A stretch of DNA of 64,000 nt from Arbacia lixula. Lineage: Eukaryota > Echinodermata > Echinoidea > Arbacioida > Arbaciidae. The notes beneath the pieces are model-generated. The model was not told the DNA's origin. It saw only the letters and a list, made by a program, of their open reading frames with translations, and ran no database searches. Of the stretch, positions 55,623 to 64,000 are shown one piece after another. The position numbers and the translations under genes are program-made. The stretch's first letter is position 1. Every line of letters begins with the position of its first letter. The stretch covers positions 10,810,941 through 10,874,940 of the forward strand of contig OZ022576.1 of NCBI GenBank assembly GCA_963669155.1, given 5' to 3'.

Positions 55623-58600
55623 GTAGGTGACTGCATATCTGTGTTATTGGAGTATCTGGGGGGTGTTTCACCAAGCTGTTCGTAAATTACGAACAACTTT
55701 ACGATCGACTGGTTACCCCTTCTTGTGCTAAATGCGACCACACTTTGTTCATTGAGAATCTGGTTTAGCACAAGACAGGGTGACAAGAAGGGATCACCAG
55801 TCGTTTGTAAAGTCGTTCGTAACGTACGAACAGCTTGGTGAAACACCCCCCTGGGCCTTGTCTCAAAAAGAGTTGTCATTAAGCGCAAGTCTCTCACAAT
55901 CGATATCAATCACAAGTCCAGTTGCGCTCAATTGCAATTCTTTATAAGATAGTGCCCCGGAATGGTGTAGTTATTTATTTATTCAGTATTCTTGATACAG
56001 TGTAACCCTATCAGTATCTCCCTAGGGACCCTGCATACAAAAAACACTTATGTACTGGTACATAAAAACATGAACGCTTGTATGATAAGCCTACAAACCA
56101 GCAAGTTCAACAAAGATCAAGTGATGAGAACTATCATGTTACCCAAGCAGAAAGGAAAATCGATATCTCCACATGCAACATGCCAACAGCCTACATCAGC
56201 AAGTATAACTTGATTATTTTGTTAAGTTAATGATGAGTAGCAACAATAGAATCATAGTGATCAAACTAATAATGATTGATGTGTTTAGGTTATTTTATTG
56301 ATAAAAAAGGGAATTGGGGTAAAGAGGAGGTGGAAACAAAGGAAGGATTGTTTCATTCCCATAGAGTAAACATCTACAGACACCACTGTTCCTGTACAAG
56401 CTTTGGGTGAATTGTTGGTATTACATTGCACATGTTCCCCTGCACAGTACAGTGTTGTTGAGTACAGTATGAATCATCCCTACATCCTTTATTTCTGTCT
56501 TCCCACAGGACCTGCATCCAGGAGTGTGGATACCTTGGTCAAGATGATCAAGAATGGCATGAACATCGCCCGCATGAACTTCTCCCACGGCTCTCATGAG
56601 GTATGTCCCACTCCACAAATGGCCATTCACACTGCAGTGATCCACCAGTGTTGATCCCAGTGCTAGGGTAAAAAATGAGTCTTATTTTCCAGTTTCTTCT
56701 TTTTGAGCCTGTATCTTGAAGTAAACACCATATGTTTTGCATTATACCCTATGAGGAGAAATTATTTGAATAAGGGGCTCTTTGGTAATCTTTTTGGGTT
56801 CATTTGCATTGTGGATGGGTTGGGGTGGGGGGGGGGGGGGGAGAGGTGAAGGGTGGGAAGGAAGGGGAGGTGGCTACATGTACATGTACAGTGATTGCAA
56901 TTTACAAACACTTCAAGTAATGTAAGTGAAAGAATCTAGAATGCAGTTAGAACTCTTCTTGATGTTACTGTGATTGATCTTGTTTGCAGTATCACGCAGA
57001 GACGATCAAGAATGTCCGGGAGGCCAATAAGAGTTTCACAAACTCTCGCTGTATCGGCGTGGCCCTCGACACGAAGGGACCCGAGATTCGAACTGGTCTG
57101 CTTGCAGGGGTAAGTAAAGTACAGGGCACTGAGGCATCAGGTACCTTCTGTTACAAGGCACCAGTTTACGGTTGCATGTTGTCTGTGTGATTGTTAGCAG
57201 TGTGTAGTGATTATTGCACAGATATCCTTGTATACTTTACAAGCCAATTTGTTAAGTGTGTATTTTATCTAAAGATATTTTTTAAAGAAAATATACTTCC
57301 TTAAAAAATGTCAGATTTCTCTCAAACTTTAAGCCAATCAAAAATTCTCTGCTTTGCAAATCGATTTGCTACAAGCGTGTTATTCATTGTCCTTTAATAT
57401 AGTGTCTTAATCCATGCCCCAACCTTGTCTCCTCTATTCCCTCTATCTGTTCATACATGCTTGGTTGAATGAGAGGGCATCCATTCAATTTGTAGGGTCT
57501 GCACTCTAGCACAAGGCATCATTTATCCAGTGACAGTAAAAAAAAAGTAGGCTTAACCGTCTACGTTTTGTTTTTATTGATCTGCTTGATAGCCTTGGTT
57601 ATTGAATAGACATCCTGCTTTGGGTCACTTAACCTTGCTTTGTGATCTGCATGGTCATTTGTTGACCTCAGCTGGCTTTTTTTGTTTAAATCCCCAGTAG
57701 GTGTCTGCTTTGTTCAAAGTGTTACAGAGTCCCCCTACTGTTACAGAGTCCCCTACTCCACTCATCACAATTCAATAACAAAGACATCATATATTGGTGT
57801 TGTAAATTTTAAACCTTTCTCTATGTCTTCAGAAGATGTTGATTTGTAAGTAATGTCCTGTGTGTTAGTGTTGTCATTTTATGGCGAATAAAGCAAATCA
57901 TGGATTTTGTCTAATATAAAAGTGCATGTATTGCTGGAGCTCATCTTTATACGCAATCTAACTAAAAAATAATGTTGTTGCAACTGTTATGTTGTAAGAG
58001 TTTTTTGTGTATGGTGTGGAATGACCTATGAGATAAATATGTTGTTTTAAACAAGTACACAAGTGTTTTAAATTTGTTTTGTGTACATTGAACAGTATCT
58101 AGGAACATCCCAAATCTTTTAAACCCAAAGATATATTTGACTGCATTTTCCTAAACTTAGCACAGTGCTAATATGACACGGTAATGAGTAGATTTGGGGT
58201 CAGATACATCAAATCCAAAGGTCATAGGTGAAGGTAAATGTGTAATATGTGTAAATGTGTAATAACTGATCTAATATTTGACCAAAATATCACTATACTT
58301 GGTACAATTATAATTGGAGAACGGTCTCTCACAGTAAGTAAAATATCAAGATTGATTGTCGCATAGCAAAGTTTCTAAGCATTGGATGATGGATGTTTAG
58401 GGATTATGACAGTCCTCTGAGTGTCTTTGCAGGAGGGCAGAGGCAAACTCAGCGACTGCAGGCAGTCACATATATCTAGTTTTGTTCGCAGAAGGAGCTT
58501 TCTGTGCTGATATTCTGATTGCACATCATGTTTTCATTGCCTGTGACAGGGTGGATCTGCGGAGATCAAACTGGAGGCAGGGAAATCTATCCGCGTCAGC

Positions 58601-61600
58601 CTGAACAAGGCAGATGCAGAGTCGGGTGGGGTGGACAAGATCTACGCTGACTACCCCAACATGGTCAAGGTGCTGAGCCCTGGCAGCGTCGTCTACATTG
58701 ATGATGGCCTCATTGCTCTGGAGGTGGAGAAAATTGGTGAGATTTTCAGCATATTGCAAGACTGAAACATGTTCAAGGTACAGGAAAGTAGAGGCGAAGA
58801 TTATAAATCTCATTCTACTGGTAGTTTGATTTCAGGATACCAACTTTAACAAATCATGGCATCTGAATGAAACTTGGGGTCCCATGATGGACTGCAAAGG
58901 TATTACAAATCATAATCTTTACCACTTTTACCCCTTACCTTGAAATATATTTTTGCACAAGTAATACATGTATACAATGTTTTTTTTAGCAGCAGTTTCC
59001 TTATTGACCCAAACCACTCCTTTCTTTGAACCAGGTGCGGACTACCTGGACTGTAAGATCGTCAACGGGGGCATGCTGGGTAGCAGGAAGGGGGTCAACC
59101 TCCCCAATGCTGAGGTGGACCTGCCCGCCCTCTCTGAGAAGGACAAGGGGGACCTCAAGTTTGGTCTGGAGCACGGGGTAAGAAGGGGTGCAAGTTCTGC
59201 CCCTCCAGTAGACTTGTCAATACAATAATGAGAATGAGAATGTCAATATACATGTACATGTATAGAGCACATAATAGATACCAATTGATTCCTTGTGTAC
59301 TTTACAATACAATAGATCCAATAAACATGTGCATAAAAGAAACAACACCGTACAATATAACGGATACAATTTAGCATGCTAATCATTTATTAGTGGTTGA
59401 CCTTGGCATATAAGTTGCGTAGCTGCCCAAGCATCTTTCTTGTGTGTTTATAATGCAGAAACAAAAATTCAATGTCCTGTTTCTAATACTACAGAACACA
59501 TTACCCGTCACACTCTGCAGGGTAATTACACTCCACATAATTAAAACACAACACAATTTTCGCAACTGAAGTATGATCATGTTCTAATGTCAATGCATTT
59601 GTTTGATTAAGTATGTAATTGTCATATTTATGTATTATCAGCAGGGTATTTACACCCTACATGATTAAAGCAACACATTTCTAAATTTTTCGCAACTGAC
59701 GTATAATCATGTTTTAATGTCAATGCATGTATGATTAAGTTTGATGAAGTTTGATTAAGTACATCATTTTCATGATGTTATACCAGGATACTGAATGTTG
59801 ACTATTTGCTGAGACCACACCTTGATGAATATGATTTTGTTGATAATATTTGTGTTGTATCGATCAAAATCCACATTCAGTATGTTGTAAGTTGATGTGT
59901 TTTATAAATCTCATTTAGTTGACTACTGCCTATTTGGCATTTTAGCTTCCAACCAGTCCTTTGTTTTCACAGAAAGTGTTTACCATTATTATGTAACTTT
60001 TCTTTTCAACTGTGGACTACCTCTGAATAATGAATACAAAGGATTTAATACTCTTGCAAAAAGTCTCATGTTGCAATATTTGGGAATGAAGCAAATTGTA
60101 TTCACCGTACCTCCTGCTATTTACAATGATAGAGGAATGTCACTGCCTGTTTCTCTCATCCATGCTTACATGTTAATTTTGCTTGTCAGATTCATTGTTT
60201 GTATCTAGTCACTTTATCCACTCACTAAAACCTACATTCCTGTAAGGTTTGGACAACTTGTCAGTCTGACACGTGCTAACTAGCTTGCTTGTAGGTTAGC
60301 AAGGTTTGTTGTTTTGAAAACTGAGCTGTTCAGGAAATCACCACAGTCCAGAGAAAGTGTTTTGAAACAACGAGCATCCTGTGCTGAGGGTCAATGCTGT
60401 TTTCTTTGAAGTCTATTAGGGAACCTGACCTTCTTTTGGGTGAACTCCTGCTGGGTTTTCAGAACAATTAAAGCTAACAATTTGTTATTTCCTCACACCA
60501 ACTTGAAAATATAAATTTTTTATGTACATGATGTATCAAAAACGATACTTGGATAAGAACATCTGAGTTGCAATTGTAATAAGAATGAAATTTGGCACAC
60601 TGGTGATAATTGATCATCGTAATCTTGGAAGCTCTCAATGAATGAAGCAGAGTTTGTCCTCAGGTGGAAATGGGTATTTCTCATTTCACTCAACCTTCCT
60701 TACATCCCCTCGTTTTCTTCTCCCCACCCACACAAAATTAACTCTTTGAGTACAATATTTGTATCTTTTCCACCAGTAATGTATCCAAATCCCATAGAGC
60801 AGTATTTCGTTTGGCGCAGGGAGGGTTAATCGTCTCTTTCCTCGTGGTTGTCTGTCTTTTCCTCAGGTTGAGATGGTCTTTGCCTCGTTCATCCGTAAGG
60901 CGAGCGATGTCCAACAGGTGCGAGATGTGTTGGGAGAGGCTGGAGCGCACATTAAGATCATCAGTAAGATTGAGAACCAGGAGGGCGTGGCCAAGTGAGT
61001 TTTATGTACCTTTAGGGTCGTCACCCCAAAAATGTCTTTTGAAAATGCACTTGTTCTTTCTGATTTAGAGATAATGCTCTAAAGATTTTTCTGACCCTCA
61101 CTGAGATTAAAAACATACTCTAGTTGTGACCCACTTTCATCAGCCTAAAAGAATTGTCCTTTTTCTCCACAATTAAACTGGCGACTCAAGATGCATCATA
61201 TTATTGATAATTCTAGAATTTTGTAGATGAACTAGTGAAAATGATTGTCTGTATGATGTGTGTCAAGATAATGAGTATACTGAAGTGCAAAAGCAGAGAA
61301 TAAGAGAAATTGAGTTCAGGAAAAAGTGTGTTTCATATCCCTTTCCTTTCCATCCTTCTGAATGAGCACATATCTCAGTACATACATACAGAATATCACA
61401 ACCTCCTGTATTCTTCATACAATATGATTTACTATGGTTATGGTTCTTATTTGATGTATTCTTGGATTGATATGATACAGTGCTCATCTCTTTTGTGCAC
61501 CCTTCCCACAGGTTTGATGAGATCCTAGAAGCCAGCGATGGTATCATGGTTGCCCGTGGTGATTTGGGTATCGAGATTCCTGCGGAGAAGGTCTTCCTGG

Positions 61601-63668
61601 CACAGAAGATGATGATCAGCAGGTGTAACAAGATTGGCAAGCCAGTCATCTGTGCTACCCAGGTTAGTTAACAGCAGCTAATAGCTAACATAATCACAGG
61701 CTCACATCAAATTGGCAACATATTACTTTGTACAAGTGAGACAAGATTAATGTATAGCACAAAAGTTGTGTATGAATTATGCATCTTTTAAATAGATGAG
61801 GAAAACCATGTCATTTGAGATAGGTATAATGTGTCTGAGTAATTCTTACATAACTTGTTGCCAATTTGATTGTTTGGTTCTTTTCATTGAATATTTTACT
61901 GTGAATCATGAATTGCATTCTGATGAAAACATATTGTTCTATTTTTCAGCTTGGTGATGGTGATGGTGATGATAGTGATAATAAGAATAATGATTTTCAT
62001 AAATGTGTTTGTAGCAATAAAATGGAAGGAGGATGATCAGTGATCATGATATTCAATGATTAATAATCATCGTTCCCATCATGTTTATGGTCAAATTCAC
62101 TAATCACACCACCTACGTTTTCCCTCTCCCCCTCTTTTAGATGCTTGAGAGCATGGTAAACAACCCTCGCCCCACCAGGGCAGAGACCAGTGACGTAGCC
62201 AACGCTGTGCTGGACGGAGCAGACTGCGTCATGCTGTCAGGGGAGACGGCCAAGGGGAAATACCCTGTGGAGTCGGTCAGCATGATGCACAAGGTATGTG
62301 ATATCAGAAGAGTAGTAGGTGTTAATAGTACCAGATGGGTTTAGTTATAAGTTGTAAATTGGAAGCCTAACAGCTAAATCTCATCTTAGGTTCAACATAA
62401 TATAAAAGGATTTTCATAAAGTTGCATACAAATATATGGATTTGAAGATAAAGGTGTTATGAGCTATGTCAAAAAAGAACAATGGATATTTGAACAATGA
62501 ACATGAGTTGAAAAAGATAAGCACTAACTATCACTTGTATCCTGACAGTTTGCATGAAACATGCAGAAATAAACATGCAGAAATAATGGATTCTATTGTT
62601 GCTTGTCCAATCAAGCAACAACAAACAAGCTTCATTTACTGAAAAGGTGTAATTGTTCTATTTATGGTATATATTCTATGTAACATGTACATATATGTTG
62701 CATAAGAAATGGATTTTGGATGGCTATTTGTGTCTCACTTAACTACTGGCAATTGTTCAGAAGTTTATTACTAGTCATAGTCCAGTAATAAAGATTTCCT
62801 CATACTCAATTACCTTCACCCTGTGTCAGATTAATATTTCATGATTAAAGACAGCCAGTCCCTTTTTCAGATCACCACAAAACCATCGAAACATTAGCAA
62901 AACATATAGAGAAGTATTAGCAAGCTCTATATTCACAATTTGAAACTGATACGTAGTGTAAAATTCAAATAATGCACGTAAACAACGTCTGATTAATAGT
63001 CTTTACCTCAGGCTCTTAGCAGTTTGTGTTGAAATATCTGCTTTATTGATTAATCTGTTTATTAAATTATAAAACGTATTATGAAAAAAATTGTTCTATG
63101 AAAGGAATCATTTCAAAAGTTTGGTAGTTACTCATAAAATTAGGATTTCACACACGCATAATAACCACATAGATACTGTAACAAAGACTAATACTTTTTT
63201 CGTAGTACGAAAAAAGTCGGTTTGAAATTTAACGGCTAAATTTTTTTACATATACAGAAAGCTTCAACATGCTATATTCTTAGAAATGGTCTTGAATCAC
63301 ACTTTCTTCAATTTACGATCCTGATAGACGATTTCAAATTTTAAGCTTGCAAAAGGGATGGACAATCTTTAACCATCACATGATGAAAATTCCTTTCTCT
63401 GAGTGAGCGTTACAGGTCACATTATTTCCCTGTGTATGGCATCGAAATGCACCCATGGAGCATATAGGTCAAGCACCTCATTTCTTTGTTGAATGACCCA
63501 GATCTCACGAGAGGCCGAGGCAGCGGTGTTTCACAGACAGCAGTTTGAGGAGCTGACCAGGGAGGTGGACATGCCCACCAGTGCTGGCCTGACCGTTGCC
63601 ATAGCAGCAGTAGAAGCCTCATACAAATGTCTTGCCGGAGCTATCATTGTGCTCACCAAAACAGGAAG
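55445..63668 (+). CDS. PKM: Pyruvate kinase (nine coding exons in window, 3' end outside)
   Basis: It catalyses phosphoenolpyruvate + ADP to pyruvate + ATP, the last step of glycolysis, in the cytosol. Coding exons: 55445-55622, 56509-56600, 56990-57109, 58550-58736, 59035-59177, 60867-60994, 61512-61662, 62141-62293, 63502-63668. All phases agree and give 439 residues plus two bases. Landmarks are [42 protein letters not shown], the B domain ([10 protein letters not shown] ... [12 protein letters not shown]), [19 protein letters not shown], the catalytic [62 protein letters not shown] and IIVLTKTGR. All catalytic motifs are intact. The remaining C-domain (about 95 residues in the human enzyme, with the effector loop) lies beyond 64000. 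Confidence 0.97.
55661..55850. repeat. GGTGTTTCACCAAGC MITE, copy 2, in pyruvate kinase intron
   Basis: A 190 bp inverted-repeat element flanked by CTGGG on both sides (55656-55660 and 55851-55855), a likely 5 bp target duplication. It shares ends and centre (TGCTAAATGCGA, CACACTTTGTTCATT) with the copy at 52585. It lies about 40 bp after the exon. Confidence 0.9.
56509..56600 (+). CDS. PKM: Pyruvate kinase exon 2
   Basis: The acceptor is TTCCCACAG and the donor is CATGAG|GTATGTCC. It encodes [18 protein letters not shown] and [11 protein letters not shown], with the substrate- and potassium-site Arg, Asn and Ser. Confidence 0.97.
56601..56989 (+). other. Pyruvate kinase intron 2, G-rich tract
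   Basis: A G-rich patch (G13 and related) lies at about 56822-56872. Otherwise unremarkable. Confidence 0.8.
56990..57109 (+). CDS. PKM: Pyruvate kinase exon 3
   Basis: The acceptor is TTTGCAG and the donor is GCAGGG|GTAAGT. It encodes [15 protein letters not shown] through [16 protein letters not shown]. The [10 protein letters not shown] hinge to the B domain is intact. Confidence 0.97.
57110..58549 (+). other. Pyruvate kinase intron 3, nothing recognised
   Basis: AT-rich intron of 1.44 kb. The phrase ACAGAGTCCCC(C)TACT is repeated near 57725-57755. Confidence 0.7.
58550..58736 (+). CDS. PKM: Pyruvate kinase exon 4 (B domain)
   Basis: The acceptor is GTGACAG and the donor is AAATTG|GTGAGAT. 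It encodes the lid domain: [40 protein letters not shown]. Confidence 0.96.
59035..59177 (+). CDS. PKM: Pyruvate kinase exon 5
   Basis: The acceptor is GAACCAG and the donor is CACGGG|GTAAGA. It encodes [36 protein letters not shown] and LKFGLEHG. Confidence 0.97.
59178..60866 (+). other. Pyruvate kinase intron 5 with a tandem duplication
   Basis: A diverged two-copy repeat (59517-59763) is present. Nothing coding is recognised in the rest; the 103-residue frame at 59897-60208 lacks family features. Confidence 0.7.
59517..59763. repeat. Two-copy tandem repeat, period about 124 bp
   Basis: Units start GCAGGGTAATTACACTCC (59517) and GCAGGGTATTTACACCCT (59641). Both contain TTTTCGCAACTGA and CATGTT(C/T)TAATGTCAATGCAT. 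Confidence 0.85.
60867..60994 (+). CDS. PKM: Pyruvate kinase exon 6
   Basis: The acceptor is TCCTCAG and the donor is GCCAA|GTGAGT. It encodes [18 protein letters not shown] and [12 protein letters not shown]. The Lys of ISKIEN is the catalytic lysine by family knowledge. Confidence 0.97.
61512..61662 (+). CDS. PKM: Pyruvate kinase exon 7
   Basis: The acceptor is TCCCACAG and the donor is ACCCAG|GTTAGT. It encodes [34 protein letters not shown] and PVICATQ, with the metal-binding Glu/Asp region and the Thr of ATQ. Confidence 0.97.
61663..62140 (+). other. Pyruvate kinase intron 7
   Basis: A short (GGTGAT)n-like tract lies at about 61952-61980. Otherwise unremarkable. Confidence 0.75.
62141..62293 (+). 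CDS. PKM: Pyruvate kinase exon 8
   Basis: The acceptor is CTCTTTTAG and the donor is CACAAG|GTATGT. It encodes [29 protein letters not shown] and [15 protein letters not shown]. Confidence 0.97.
62294..63501 (+). other. Pyruvate kinase intron 8, no duplicate exon seen
   Basis: 1.2 kb of AT-rich sequence. I looked here for a second copy of the following exon, as in the vertebrate PKM M1/M2 pair, and found none. Confidence 0.7.
63502..63668 (+). CDS. PKM: Pyruvate kinase exon 9 (M1/M2-equivalent position)
   Basis: The acceptor is TGACCCAG and the donor is GGAAG|GTATGACC. It encodes [18 protein letters not shown] and [16 protein letters not shown]. It corresponds to the segment alternatively spliced in vertebrate PKM. 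The LTKTGR Lys aligns with the M2-type Lys (Glu in M1). Confidence 0.96.
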
Positions 63669-64000
63669 GTATGACCAAGAGGCAGGCTGAGATAGATGCT
63701 ACTATTACCTGTCCATTAGTTAAGAACTTATCAATATTCCTCCATTTGTATGGACAGTGTTCCATATAGCATTATAATAATACTAACATACCGTAATTGT
63801 ACAATCTCATGAGAATGAGCTATTATGAGCATTATAGCTCTTGCCTTTTATGATACTTCAAGGGTTCAGTTTAAGAGATAATCATGTCTTCCAGGTATGC
63901 AAATATTTTCATGTGAAATCAGGTAGTTAAAGTATTTTCTAGTTTCTGTCACTTCTAGTTCCGAGGAAAAACTACCAGAAGCCATGATAAAGTATGTTTT
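63669..64000 (+). other. Start of pyruvate kinase intron 9
   Basis: AT-rich intronic sequence running off the window. No further pyruvate kinase exon is visible. Confidence 0.8.

Noticed and set aside
55388..55909. 173-residue minus-strand frame
   Set aside because: Antisense to the first pyruvate kinase coding exon and extended by the adjacent inverted-repeat element.
59897..60208. 103-residue frame in a pyruvate kinase intron
   Set aside because: AT-rich composition, no domain, and flanked by correctly spliced pyruvate kinase exons.

Overview
This is animal nuclear DNA, not a prokaryotic replicon. It has intron-rich genes with canonical GT..AG junctions, AT-rich non-coding DNA, many microsatellites, fold-back (MITE-like) elements and one decayed L1-like LINE. 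Protein similarity, the dispersed fold-back repeats and recurrent AGGCCTAT and ACATGTACATG words suggest a marine invertebrate deuterostome, most likely an echinoderm. That assignment is an inference and I cannot fix the species.

Four genes are supported. (1) Positions 10383-15683, plus strand: the last three coding exons of a class A GPCR of the melatonin-receptor/Tre1-Moody-like type. Its 5' exons were not found. (2) Positions 21222-32063, minus strand: a complete ten-exon phosphoserine aminotransferase (PSAT1) of the serine biosynthesis pathway. All exon phases join cleanly. It has a candidate mitochondrial presequence and an Asn/Gly/Ser-rich C-terminal tail. (3) Positions 42189-48296, plus strand: five phase-1 exons of an extracellular protein with an EGF-like module and a CNTNAP/neurexin-IV-type fibrinogen-like module. 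It ends without a visible membrane anchor. A candidate upstream exon lies at 40029-40255. (4) From 55445 to beyond the right edge, plus strand: pyruvate kinase, nine coding exons in the window, with a probable 5' non-coding exon near 52.9-53.0 kb. The last one or two exons lie outside.

Layout: 1-10.4 kb is gene-poor and carries fold-back elements, purine tracts and microsatellites. The GPCR and PSAT1 converge tail to tail (about 17.65 and 19.1 kb). PSAT1 starts near 32 kb, facing a possible short divergent exon. The 32.5-42 kb interval is a repeat nest: a tRNA-like SINE, GACGTCAC fold-backs, a split direct duplication flanking the LINE remnant, and a MITE inside the LINE reverse transcriptase. 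The CNTNAP-like gene and pyruvate kinase follow in tandem.

The two enzymes are linked in metabolism: pyruvate kinase consumes phosphoenolpyruvate, and PSAT1 draws on 3-phosphoglycerate upstream of it. Adjacency in an animal genome is not evidence of co-regulation. I did not find a clearly new biological system. The strongest leads are the PSAT1 presequence, three identical SRF-type CArG boxes in a PSAT1 intron, the anchor-less CNTNAP-like protein, and the nested repeat history at 36-40 kb.
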